IMG/VR virus record: IMGVR_UViG_3300010885_032885
Coordinates: 46,769 to 110,768 of that record
DNA length: 64,000 bases
From: a virus
Direction: 5' to 3' (one strand)
The notes under the pieces: model-generated
Database searches by the model: none
The model's input: the letters and a program-made list of their open reading frames with translations, nothing else
What the model was told of the DNA's origin: nothing
Position numbers and translations under genes: made by a program
Part shown: positions 19,632-27,290 of the stretch, one piece after another
How positions within the stretch are numbered: position 1 is the first letter of the stretch
Layout of the letters: each line of letters opens with the position of its first letter

Positions 19632-19841
19632 ATGACAAGAATGATGAAAAGAGTACTACTAATAGTAGGGATGATTACAGCAGGGTTGGCTCTATTGAGT
19701 GCACTTGCTCTAGCTCCACTACTGATTACAGCATTCTTTAACCATAATGGAGCTGCTGCTGGATGGGCAATTATTTGCTCTCTAGTGTTTCCAATTATGT
19801 CTATGGTTTCTGCAACTCTACTAGGAATACTAAAGAGATAA
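19632..19841 (+). CDS. Small two-helix membrane protein, holin candidate
   Basis: A 69-residue protein starting at ATG 19632 with a strong ribosome binding site (AAAGGAAAG). It has a short basic N-terminus (TRMMKR), then two hydrophobic segments at about residues 7-29 and 38-62 separated by FNHNGAAAG, and ends LKR. The size, topology and location directly after the Rpf-like lysin fit a class II holin. The in-frame upstream GTG/ATG-like start at 19599 would overlap the lysin gene and has no good ribosome binding site. Confidence 0.65.
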   Translation: MTRMMKRVLLIVGMITAGLALLSALALAPLLITAFFNHNGAAAGWAIICSLVFPIMSMVSATLLGILKR

Positions 19842-19842
19842 T

Positions 19843-20061
19843 ATGCCTGTTAACAAATATGATAAGATGCAACGAGAGCTCATGGACTTTATACTATCTC
19901 GTGAATTACACTCTACTATGATCGGTATGACCATTATGGTTGATCACAGTGATAAAGCCGAAGACATTAGAGATGTAGAAAACTTTGTAGAGTATGTTAT
20001 TGGGCTACTGAAAAAAGCAGAAAAATTTGGAAAGGACAATGTAAAAGGTCCTAAAAAGTAA
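19843..20061 (+). CDS. Small protein of unknown function
   Basis: A 72-residue charged protein starting two bases after the holin candidate. It is predicted helical with alternating acidic and basic residues and a Lys-rich end (KGPKK). No motif is recognised. It might be a regulator or an accessory of the lysis cassette because of its position, but this is only proximity. Confidence 0.5.
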   Translation: MPVNKYDKMQRELMDFILSRELHSTMIGMTIMVDHSDKAEDIRDVENFVEYVIGLLKKAEKFGKDNVKGPKK

Positions 20062-20092
20062 CAGTAGACAGTGAGGGTAACTATTTCGGTTT

Positions 20093-20197
20093 AGTGTAAT
20101 TCCCTTGATGAAGAAGGGCCTCAGTCTCCCTGGGAGTCGTAGTCGGTTTTCTACACCTTGCACTCCTCCCGGGGACCCTTCTCTTGTTTACTACACT
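20093..20197 (+). ncRNA. Possible structured non-coding RNA
   Basis: This gene-free stretch can fold into nested stems. AGTGTA (20093-20098) pairs with TACACT (20192-20197); AGAAGGG (20112-20118) with CCCTTCT (20176-20182); GGAGT (20133-20137) with ACTCC (20162-20166); and GTAG (20139-20142) with CTAC (20151-20154). The region is more GC-rich than its surroundings and has no good reading frame. The last stem overlaps the downstream promoter. No known family is recognised; it could be a small RNA, a processing site or a terminator-like barrier. Confidence 0.4.
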
Positions 20198-20212
20198 TAG
20201 ACCCTTTATACT
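20184..20212 (+). promoter_or_regulatory. Promoter, leaderless (TTGTTT-N17-TATACT)
   Basis: TTGTTT at 20184-20189 and TATACT at 20207-20212 have a 17-base spacer. The ATG of the glycosyltransferase gene begins six bases after the -10 box, the same geometry as at 17275 and 50507. No ribosome binding site precedes the ATG. Confidence 0.75.
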
Positions 20213-20218
20213 AGTGTT

Positions 20219-21208
20219 ATGAAGATTTCTTTTACAGGTGTAGCATTACACAACAATAACTCATTCAATACTCAACAGAATGGGTATGCACGAGTTGCAC
20301 GTCAAATCTACAACTCTTTAGAGAGACATGGTTTTGAAGTAGTGATTAATGACTCTACTGCAGAAATTAACATCTGTTGTGATAATCCTGGATGGCTACG
20401 TAGACAGCCCAATCAATATAATATTGGTATAGCCACTCATGAGAGTACAGAAATAATACCCGAATGGCAAGATGGTCTAAATCTCATGGACGAGATCTGG
20501 ACTACAGCCACTTGGGTTAAAGAAGACTGTTTTGATAAGTATACTGATAGAGTAACTCTAGTTGTAAGAGCATGCATAACTGATGGCTTTGACCCAGTAG
20601 AGAGAGTCAAAGATGGACCCTTTTACTTTTTACATACTGGAGAGCCCACTCTAAGAAAGAATGGACGACTAGTACTAGAAGCATTTCTTCAAGAGTTTGA
20701 AGATGATAGTAATGCTTTCCTAGTGTTTAAGTCCTATGGACCTGCTTCTATTACTGGAATACAGCTCTATGATAGAGTGACAGTTATTGCTAGTGCTCTA
20801 GAACAAGAGGACTACAAGAATCTACTTTACAATACACATTGCCTAGTGTACCCCAGTATGGGAGAGGGTGGTGGTATGATGCCATTAGAAGCAATGGCTA
20901 CGGGCATGCCAGTAATTTCAGTAACCGATTGGGCTGACTATGCTGAATATATACATGCTAAGTTGCATACTCGTAAAGAAGCTGTTCCTCAGAACATACA
21001 AGAAGTAAGTTTTCTTCGAGGAGAAGCATTTCAACCCACTATCAAGTCAATTAGAGACCAGATGAGAAGAGTATACAATAACTATTCTGACTATGAACTA
21101 GACTATAGAGAACAAGCAATTAAACTAAAAGAAGAATTTAATTGGGACCGAGAAGTAGAAACACGAGTAATTCCTCGTCTAAGAGAAATAGAAAAAACAC
21201 TAAAGTGA
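20219..21208 (+). CDS. Glycosyltransferase, GT4/GT-B type
   Basis: A 329-residue protein. The N-terminal domain begins MKISFTGVALHNNN with a GYARVARQIYNSL helix, and the C-terminal nucleotide-sugar domain carries PSMGEGGGMMPLEAMATGMPVISV (around residues 219-242, given in parts), the E-x7-E signature of GT4 enzymes. It would transfer a sugar from an activated donor; the acceptor is unknown. It leads an operon with WhiB, a DNA methyltransferase and a second GT4 enzyme, so DNA, wall or virion glycosylation are all possible. Confidence 0.8.
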   Translation: MKISFTGVALHNNNSFNTQQNGYARVARQIYNSLERHGFEVVINDSTAEINICCDNPGWLRRQPNQYNIGIATHESTEIIPEWQDGLNLMDEIWTTATWVKEDCFDKYTDRVTLVVRACITDGFDPVERVKDGPFYFLHTGEPTLRKNGRLVLEAFLQEFEDDSNAFLVFKSYGPASITGIQLYDRVTVIASALEQEDYKNLLYNTHCLVYPSMGEGGGMMPLEAMATGMPVISVTDWADYAEYIHAKLHTRKEAVPQNIQEVSFLRGEAFQPTIKSIRDQMRRVYNNYSDYELDYREQAIKLKEEFNWDREVETRVIPRLREIEKTLK

Positions 21209-21573
21209 CCGTAATAAGTAAAAATAAAATAGACTTTAGATGGCAAGATCAAGCACTCTGTAAAGGCCTAGCAACTGAAATGTTCTTTCCAACACAAGGA
21301 GAGTTAGTAGACCCGATACTAGTACAGACATGTGAGGACTGTCCAGTACAAAAGCAATGTCTTGAACATGCTCTACATCATGAGCATTATGGCTATTGGG
21401 CTGGTACTAGTGAGAAACAAAGAGTTAGTATTCGAAGAAAAATGAATATTGACTGCCATAAACCCGAAGCACTATATTGGATGGATAGTTCTATGGCTAG
21501 AAAAGAGTCAGAGGCCAATAGAATTAAAATCTCTGGACGAGGTCGTAAACCCAAAAGCAATGTATCAATCTGA
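21205..21573 (+). CDS. WhiB-family iron-sulfur transcription regulator
   Basis: A 122-residue protein. The GTG start at 21205 overlaps the previous stop (GTGA). Residues 12-13 are the RW of DFRWQDQALC. The four cluster cysteines are Cys19, Cys43, Cys46 and Cys52 (TCEDCPVQKQC), followed by the GYWAGTSEKQR turn (G-[VIY]-W-[GA]-G) and a basic RRK segment. WhiB proteins bind [4Fe-4S] and act with the primary sigma factor; they occur almost only in actinobacteria and their phages. It may redirect host transcription. The long C-terminal tail is Lys/Arg-rich. Confidence 0.9.
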   Translation: MTVISKNKIDFRWQDQALCKGLATEMFFPTQGELVDPILVQTCEDCPVQKQCLEHALHHEHYGYWAGTSEKQRVSIRRKMNIDCHKPEALYWMDSSMARKESEANRIKISGRGRKPKSNVSI

Positions 21574-22324
21574 AAACAATAAGTTCATCATAGGAGATGC
21601 TCGTAAACTAGACATCCCTAGTGGTAGTATAGATTTAATTATTACCCACCCACCCTATCTTGACATAGATGTAGAACGTTATAAAGGTGACCCACAAAAG
21701 CAGATAAACTTTGGACATAGTCAAATAGATATGTTGTCTATGCTAGTTAAATCTACCAAAGAGATGGAACGTGTTTTAAAGCCCAATGGTAGTCTATTTA
21801 TCTGTATTGGGGATCAGAGAGCTATGCCCTATCTCTACCTAGCCAAAGTTTTAAAAAAAACCAAGCTACACTATTTGGGCTTTACTACTTGGGACTATAA
21901 TGTTCCCCATTCTTTTCTAGAGACAATGAATGGATCTCAAGTATTGTGGTTTCATCTAGCTAGATCTTCATCACACTTGCCTTTTAATAGAAACATAAAG
22001 AAAAGAGACTGGGGGTTAGGCCCTGGGATAAACAATAATATAGGGCAATTACTAGACCAAGAACTAGAAAAAGAAGGAGTAGGTTTTTTACTGGACACCT
22101 ACCCTATTGGGCTTGCACATAAATTTATACAACTCTACACTAGACCAGAGGATACAGTACTAGACCCTTTTGGTGGCAGTGGAGTAACTGCACAAGCTGC
22201 AGTAGAGAATAAAAGAAATTTTATTACCAATGATATCTCAGAAGAGATGACTAAATCAGCTCAAAGAAGAATAGAACTCTATTCCAATAACCCTACAAAG
22301 TATGGTACTTTACGACTGATGTAG
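21560..22324 (+). CDS. DNA methyltransferase, N4-cytosine/N6-adenine type
   Basis: A 254-residue beta-group amino-methyltransferase. The ATG at 21560 overlaps the WhiB end by 14 bases. Motif IV is THPPY at residues 29-33 and motif I (DPFGGSG, residues 202-208) lies near the C-terminus, the permuted order of beta-type enzymes. The His in place of the usual Ser/Asp before PPY is unusual. A GDARKL turn and the ERVLKPNGSLFICIGD strand are also typical. It probably methylates phage DNA for protection; no cognate endonuclease is seen next to it. Confidence 0.8.
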   Translation: MYQSENNKFIIGDARKLDIPSGSIDLIITHPPYLDIDVERYKGDPQKQINFGHSQIDMLSMLVKSTKEMERVLKPNGSLFICIGDQRAMPYLYLAKVLKKTKLHYLGFTTWDYNVPHSFLETMNGSQVLWFHLARSSSHLPFNRNIKKRDWGLGPGINNNIGQLLDQELEKEGVGFLLDTYPIGLAHKFIQLYTRPEDTVLDPFGGSGVTAQAAVENKRNFITNDISEEMTKSAQRRIELYSNNPTKYGTLRLM

Positions 22325-22384
22325 TTGATGAAAGTTAGTAAATATACTACAATAGTTACAGATATATTCACAGATAGGACTCCA

Positions 22385-23656
22385 ATGGCCAAAACAAAGA
22401 TCTTAGTATGGGGTGACTATTGTTGCTCTACTGGTTTTGCTACAGTAAATAGTAATATCATGAGAGAACTATACAAAACCGGCAACTATGATATTGATGT
22501 TATTGCCGTCAATTATGATGGTGGAGTATATGACACCAACAAGTTCCCTGGACAAGTTTGGCCTGCTATTAGTGCATTAAGACAGCAGGGTTCCTATGCT
22601 GATCTTTTTGGACGACAAGTATTTCTTGACTTTCTAGGACGTGGAGACTATGACTTAGTATTTGTAATTCAAGATACTTTTATTGTAGAACCTATTGCCG
22701 ATAAAATTCGTGAAATACAAGCCGGTAAAGCCAAGTCTTTTAGTAGTATTTATTATTACCCATTTGATTGCCCACCTAAGCCATCTTGGGTAGAAAAAGC
22801 AGTTGCTAGTTTTGACTACCCGGTACCCTATACAGAGTATGCTAGAGAAGAAACTCGTAGATATCTAGGCGATGTAGTAGACAGTTTTAAAGTAATCTAT
22901 CATGGGACTAATACCAAAGACTTCTACCCACTTCCACAAGAGCAAATTCAAACTATTCGTAAAGCACTTTTTGGAGTCAATGCTGACCGTTTTATTGTTA
23001 CCAATGTCAATCGTAATCAAGGACGTAAAGACATTGGTCGTACACTTATGATACTTAAGGAACTCAAACGTAGAGGCCATGATGATATCTTCTTCTATCT
23101 ACATATGCAAGAGAGTGACTTTGGTGGAAGTGTACTAGCAATGGCTCAAGCACTAGGACTAGACCCTAACACTGATTTTACTATCCCTAACCCAGCACAA
23201 TTTAGTGCCCATAGTGGTTTCCCCATTGAGGTAGTAAATCAGCTCTATAACTCGAGTGACTGCTATTTGACTACTACTCTAGGTGAAGGTTGGGGCCTTA
23301 GCATTACTGAAGCCATGGCTTGTAAACTTCCGGTAGTTGCTCCAGACAATACTAGTCTGCCTGAGATACTTGGAGAAGATCGTGGTTGGAGAGTTCCTAG
23401 TGGTAGTACTCCAAGTCACTGGGTAATGAAAGAAAATGACAATGATCGAGTTCGTCCATTAATGGATGTAGAAGCTGCTGCTGATGCTATTCTTGAAGTA
23501 AAAGCTGGACTATACCCAGAGAGAGTAGACAATGCCTACAACTGGGTCACGAATGTAACTTGGGAAAATGTTTGTAAAGATTGGAACTCGGTCTTTAATA
23601 AGGCAGTAAACAAACTAAAGTCAGCACAATTACTAAAAGCTAATAAAAAAGAGTAG
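22385..23656 (+). CDS. Glycosyltransferase, GT4 type
   Basis: A 423-residue protein. I choose the ATG at 22385 (MAKTKILVWGDYC), the natural beginning of the GT-B fold; an ATG at 22328 would add 19 residues. The C-terminal domain has LGEGWGLSITEAMACKLPVVAP, given as the E-x7-E motif near residue 301, plus LPEILG. It is similar in plan to the enzyme at 20219 but larger. It would transfer a sugar to an unknown acceptor. A -10-like TATACT at 22343-22348 has no good -35, so transcription probably continues from upstream. Confidence 0.8.
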   Translation: MAKTKILVWGDYCCSTGFATVNSNIMRELYKTGNYDIDVIAVNYDGGVYDTNKFPGQVWPAISALRQQGSYADLFGRQVFLDFLGRGDYDLVFVIQDTFIVEPIADKIREIQAGKAKSFSSIYYYPFDCPPKPSWVEKAVASFDYPVPYTEYAREETRRYLGDVVDSFKVIYHGTNTKDFYPLPQEQIQTIRKALFGVNADRFIVTNVNRNQGRKDIGRTLMILKELKRRGHDDIFFYLHMQESDFGGSVLAMAQALGLDPNTDFTIPNPAQFSAHSGFPIEVVNQLYNSSDCYLTTTLGEGWGLSITEAMACKLPVVAPDNTSLPEILGEDRGWRVPSGSTPSHWVMKENDNDRVRPLMDVEAAADAILEVKAGLYPERVDNAYNWVTNVTWENVCKDWNSVFNKAVNKLKSAQLLKANKKE

Positions 23657-23657
23657 T

Positions 23658-24224
23658 ATGGAAGAGTCCAGAGAAGAAATTCGAATATATGAAGACTTTA
23701 CTAGTTTTGAAGAATGTGATCTCTACAATAGATATCTAGACAAAGCACTAGAACTACAACGAATGAAGCCTCTTACTGTAAAAGACCCCAAAGTGAGAGA
23801 ACTAGAGTTACAAAACCCTCGACTAGTAGTAGATGCCTATCAGATAGAAGATGAAGAATTTGTCTCTACATATCGTAAGCATTTGGACTCTGCTATAGAA
23901 TTAATAGGCCATTCTCGTAAACTCTATGCACACAAAGACAACTGTCTTTTTAACTATTATCCAGTAAATGGACATTTAATTCCACATAGAGATGATCATC
24001 AAATGCCTGACTGCTTTGTTACTTCAGTTCTATACTTGGATGAACCTGAAAACTATGATGGTGGAGAACTATATTTCCCCAATCTAGATCTAGTTCTTAA
24101 GCCCAAAAAGGGCACTCTACTAATCTTTCCAGGGACTTACTGGCATGAAGCTCGTAAAGTTACTTCTGGATTTAAGAGAACTCTTGCATTAAACTATACT
24201 GAAGATGAAAGTGTAAAGTATTAG
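23658..24224 (+). CDS. 2-oxoglutarate/Fe(II) hydroxylase, prolyl 4-hydroxylase-like (copy 1)
   Basis: A 188-residue protein of the P4H-like double-stranded beta-helix family. Iron ligands are visible as H110-x-D112 (HRD) and His163 (YWHEA), and Lys173, ten residues after the distal His, fits the 2-oxoglutarate salt bridge. The LYFPNLDLVLKPKKGTLLIFPG stretch (in parts) is typical of the family. It oxidises an unknown substrate such as a protein side chain, small molecule or base. It starts one base after the glycosyltransferase and is followed by a paralogue. Confidence 0.85.
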   Translation: MEESREEIRIYEDFTSFEECDLYNRYLDKALELQRMKPLTVKDPKVRELELQNPRLVVDAYQIEDEEFVSTYRKHLDSAIELIGHSRKLYAHKDNCLFNYYPVNGHLIPHRDDHQMPDCFVTSVLYLDEPENYDGGELYFPNLDLVLKPKKGTLLIFPGTYWHEARKVTSGFKRTLALNYTEDESVKY

Positions 24225-24226
24225 TA

Positions 24227-24799
24227 ATGGAAGAAAAAAGTGAAGTAGTACTAGTAGAAGACTTCATAGGCAAAGAAACCTGTGACTTTTTATCAGACTA
24301 TGCCAGGAAAGCTTATATTGATGTCAATATGATGATTAGTGGTAGTGATAATGAAGACTATAGGTCAGAACTATTAGTTAACCCTCGAGATGTGCTATTG
24401 CTCTATAAAATAGTAAATAGTCCAGTTACAGCTCTCTATCGTAGTTGTGGTAGAAAAGTAATTGAGTTCTTACAGTCTTCTAAAGCTGTCTATGATTATG
24501 AACACTATATTAACTACTACCCAGTGGGAGGATATATAGTTCCCCACATAGACAACGAAGATATGCCAGAAGCAAATCTCACTTCTGTAGTATACTTAAA
24601 TAACCCTGAAGAGTATGAAGGTGGAGAAATCTACTTTCCCAGCCTAGATTTAGAATTTAAGCCCTCTAAAGGAAGTGTATTGCTATTTCCACCACAATAT
24701 GTACACGGAGTAAGAAAGATCACTAAGGGAGTAAAACTATCTATGTCTATAAACTATACAGACAATCCAAAACAGAAATTAGATAAACATGGACTATAA
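24227..24799 (+). CDS. 2-oxoglutarate/Fe(II) hydroxylase, prolyl 4-hydroxylase-like (copy 2)
   Basis: A 190-residue paralogue of the preceding gene, with the same layout: H107-x-D109 (HID), distal His160 (YVHGV) and Lys170. The two copies share the GGE.YFP.LDL..KP.KG segment but are clearly diverged elsewhere, so they probably act on different positions or substrates. The residue after the 2-oxoglutarate-binding Lys is Leu here and Arg in copy 1. All iron ligands are intact, so both should be active. Confidence 0.85.
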   Translation: MEEKSEVVLVEDFIGKETCDFLSDYARKAYIDVNMMISGSDNEDYRSELLVNPRDVLLLYKIVNSPVTALYRSCGRKVIEFLQSSKAVYDYEHYINYYPVGGYIVPHIDNEDMPEANLTSVVYLNNPEEYEGGEIYFPSLDLEFKPSKGSVLLFPPQYVHGVRKITKGVKLSMSINYTDNPKQKLDKHGL

Positions 24800-25499
24800 T
24801 GAATCAATAACTATAGCATTTGCAACCTCTGGTTCAGTCTATGCTGAATTTGCTTCAAGCATAATGAAAATATTGTTAGCACGCAAAGAAAACATACATG
24901 ATGTAATTGCAATTAATGGAGTCTATATTACTGAAAATAGAAGTATTATAGTAGAAAAATTTTTAGAGAGTAGTTCTGACTGGTTGTTCTTCTTTGACAC
25001 TGATATAGTAATTAAAATTGAAGACTTTGATATTCTAGTGGATGCTGCTGATAAAAAAGACTATCCAATTTTAGGTGGTAAATATTTTGTATATACTCTT
25101 TATGAGCATACTAGAGAAGATGAACTGAACCCATCTCTACTACATCTTGCTGCACAAAAGAAAGGGCCTACTTCAGGGGTCGGCTCTATGGGTAAGTGGA
25201 TGGATGACTACCCTTCTGACACTATAGTAGATGACTTACACAGTATGGGTATGGGCTATGTACTTATTCATCGTAGTGTATTTGAAAAGATTAAAAAGAA
25301 TAACCCACAAGATCGTTACCCTTGGTTTAAACATGAGTGGAGAGACAACTGGGGAGTGTTTATCACTGAGGACATCTGGTTTTATGAACAGTGTAGAATA
25401 CTAGATATTAATATTGCTATACATACTGGAACTAGTTCTCAACATATTAAAAAACTACCCATCAGAGAAGAAAATTTAAAAGGTAAAAATGTTTACTAG
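24789..25499 (+). CDS. Glycosyltransferase-like protein, GT-A fold
   Basis: A 236-residue protein overlapping the preceding gene by 11 bases. The N-terminal half (ITIAFATSGSVYAEFASSI, then SSDWLFFFDTDIVI) resembles GT-A enzymes. The DTD around residue 70 matches the metal-binding DxD, and later EDIWFYEQC and a C-terminal His-rich segment (HTGTSSQHIKK) may complete the site. It has no membrane segment. A sugar transfer to a hydroxylated product of the neighbouring dioxygenases would make sense but is inference. Confidence 0.65.
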   Translation: MDYNESITIAFATSGSVYAEFASSIMKILLARKENIHDVIAINGVYITENRSIIVEKFLESSSDWLFFFDTDIVIKIEDFDILVDAADKKDYPILGGKYFVYTLYEHTREDELNPSLLHLAAQKKGPTSGVGSMGKWMDDYPSDTIVDDLHSMGMGYVLIHRSVFEKIKKNNPQDRYPWFKHEWRDNWGVFITEDIWFYEQCRILDINIAIHTGTSSQHIKKLPIREENLKGKNVY

Positions 25500-26223
25500 A
25501 AAAAAACATAAAAAAATACTAACTGACTCTAGTTCAGGACCAGTCACTCTACTCTGGGAAGGTGGATATCCAAATCAACAATTTGATGAATTAGTACAAC
25601 CCATGTCTAGACATACCCCTGAATGGTATAAGCAGACTCAACGATGGGTCAAGATTGATGGAGAAAAAACCCCAGGTCTTAAACACTGTATGCCTTTTCT
25701 TGATGCACTAGGAACCGGATATGGAGTATTTCTAGCAGAGGATGTCTGGGTACAAGAAGTAGATGGTAAAATAGTTATAAGTCATAATAATCAACAAAGA
25801 GGTCCCGTAGTTAATCGTCCTCCTATTATAACAGATCCCTCTCCCCATCCATCAGGTTACTACCAAGAACATTTTGTTTGGTCTCTTCCAGTTTCTATTA
25901 GAATACCTGATGGGTATAGTTGTCTCTTTACTCATCCACTAAATCGTTGGGATCTTCCATTTATCAGTACTAGTGCAGTTGTAGACGATTATAACTGTCC
26001 GGGTGCCAATATGGCCTTTCATTTAAAGATTGGTTTTACTGGAGAAATTCCTGCTGGAACTATGGTGGCACAACTAATTCCCTTTCGTAGAGAAGAGTGG
26101 GTAGCTAAAGAGAGTATGGATGGGGAACTCAATAAAACTGCACATTGGAATACTGTCCCTAACGAAGAACTTGAAGACGGTTATTATCGTAAAAATCATT
26201 GGAAGAAAAAAATCTATCGATGA
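25489..26223 (+). CDS. Conserved phage protein, DUF6065-like (copy 1)
   Basis: A 244-residue protein related to the one at 40646: both carry a short N-terminal region, a CMPFLDALGTGYGVFLAED-like block (in parts), a P.GYS.L..HPLNR..LPF segment and AQLIPFRRE.W near the end. This looks like the DUF6065 family, whose function I do not know. The two copies lie in the two biosynthetic regions of this window, which suggests a role linked to substrate handling. No catalytic residues can be assigned. Confidence 0.6.
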   Translation: MFTRKKHKKILTDSSSGPVTLLWEGGYPNQQFDELVQPMSRHTPEWYKQTQRWVKIDGEKTPGLKHCMPFLDALGTGYGVFLAEDVWVQEVDGKIVISHNNQQRGPVVNRPPIITDPSPHPSGYYQEHFVWSLPVSIRIPDGYSCLFTHPLNRWDLPFISTSAVVDDYNCPGANMAFHLKIGFTGEIPAGTMVAQLIPFRREEWVAKESMDGELNKTAHWNTVPNEELEDGYYRKNHWKKKIYR

Positions 26224-26912
26224 CCAGTAACATTTACCACTTACATATACCTAAATGTGGAGGTCACTATCTAAGAGACCAACTACTCCCTCACTTAGTA
26301 TCAAGTCTAGAGACAATTGGAATAGAGAATAATTACCATAGCTATCATGCGGCTTGGCAACCAGTTAAAGAAGACACTTATATAGTTACTTCTCTTCGTG
26401 ACCCTGCAAAAAGAACAGTAAGTCACTTTTGTTATGCACTCTATGATAATTTTAAATTTTCTGAGAGATACACCCTAGACATAGATGGTCTTTTTCAGTG
26501 GATAGGCAGAAAACAAAGTTTTATTAGTAATTATCAAGTGAAAAATTTACTTTTTGACAACTCTAGTGATGGGGGTAATGCTTATTTTTTTGCTGAAAAC
26601 TATGAATTTATGTCACTAGAAGTAGATAGAGAACTACTAGATACTAGAATAGAACGTATACAAGTATTGTTAAGAGATAGTCAGTTGACTAGAGATAGAA
26701 TGGAATTGGTAACACGTAAAGTACTCAAAGACTTTAACACTCGATATGTAGCTCCACCCCAAATTACTGGTTTGGGTCACAATATTAACAAAGACTCTTC
26801 TTCTATGTTCTTAGAATTATCTACTAAACAAATTGATAGACTATATGAACTAAACAATATTGATTCAGAGATCTACTTTAACAAAGAACTATTTTTTAAC
26901 AAAGGAGAATAA
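26220..26912 (+). CDS. Sulfotransferase-like protein
   Basis: A 230-residue protein starting at the ATG at 26220, which overlaps the previous stop as ATGA. The N-terminal loop HIPKCGGHYLRDQL matches the 5'-phosphosulfate-binding loop of Sulfotransfer_2 enzymes (HIPKTGG), and TSLRDPAKRTVSHF around residues 58-70 matches the 3'-phosphate-binding motif. Such enzymes move sulfate from PAPS to hydroxyl or amine groups, often on glycans. Its neighbours (hydroxylases, glycosyltransferases) suggest a hydroxylated or glycosylated acceptor. No membrane anchor is seen. Confidence 0.75.
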   Translation: MTSNIYHLHIPKCGGHYLRDQLLPHLVSSLETIGIENNYHSYHAAWQPVKEDTYIVTSLRDPAKRTVSHFCYALYDNFKFSERYTLDIDGLFQWIGRKQSFISNYQVKNLLFDNSSDGGNAYFFAENYEFMSLEVDRELLDTRIERIQVLLRDSQLTRDRMELVTRKVLKDFNTRYVAPPQITGLGHNINKDSSSMFLELSTKQIDRLYELNNIDSEIYFNKELFFNKGE

Positions 26913-27154
26913 TGGCTAAAGGTACTATACAATGGGCTGCACTAACACTAATGTCTATGGCCAATATTCCAGCTAGTCCTACTAATATCAATGCTTTTGT
27001 AAACTTCCAAGAGGAAGGTACAGAACTCTGGATTAAAGGAGTAGTAAAAGCAGCAAACCCTGGAGTGGGAGCTATGAATAGTGGAATCTATCTTCAATGT
27101 GTAAATATCTTGAATGCCTATGGAATAGATACTAGTCTATATAATAGCAATTGA
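26912..27154 (+). CDS. Small protein of unknown function
   Basis: An 80-residue protein with a clear ribosome binding site (AAAGGAG) before the ATG that shares its first base with the previous stop. It begins with a hydrophobic AALTLMSMANIPAS segment and a polar NSN tail. There is no recognisable motif. The stop lies immediately before the tRNA gene. Confidence 0.55.
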   Translation: MAKGTIQWAALTLMSMANIPASPTNINAFVNFQEEGTELWIKGVVKAANPGVGAMNSGIYLQCVNILNAYGIDTSLYNSN

Positions 27155-27226
27155 GCCTCTATAGCACAACGGATAGTGCACTGGAGTTCTAACCCATTGA
27201 TCTCGGTTCGATTCCGAGTGGAGGTA
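27155..27226 (+). tRNA. tRNA-Arg (anticodon TCT), weak anticodon stem
   Basis: A 72-base cloverleaf: acceptor GCCTCTA with TGGAGGT (two wobble pairs), D arm GCAC/GTGC, T arm CTCGG-TTCGATT-CCGAG and discriminator A. No CCA is encoded. The loop GTTCTAA places TCT at 34-36, reading AGA. The anticodon stem is CTGGA with CCCAT, so only the three middle pairs form. The gene follows the stop of the previous CDS directly. Confidence 0.75.
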
Positions 27227-27234
27227 CTTTTATC

Positions 27235-27263
27235 TTGTTTTTTACAAGAAGAGTTATTATACT
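27235..27263 (+). promoter_or_regulatory. Promoter (TTGTTT-N17-TATACT)
   Basis: TTGTTT at 27235-27240 and TATACT at 27258-27263 with a 17-base spacer, right after the tRNA. The predicted start near 27270 gives a leader of about 21 bases containing AGAGAAAGAG before the ATG at 27291. A short CTTG/CAAG hairpin overlaps the -35 region and might also end the tRNA transcript. Confidence 0.7.
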
Positions 27264-27290
27264 ACGAATTAGTATAGAGAAAGAGTAAGT

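Noticed and set aside
22343-22348. TATACT box before the second glycosyltransferase
   Set aside because: No acceptable -35 box at 17 bases; kept only as a comment.
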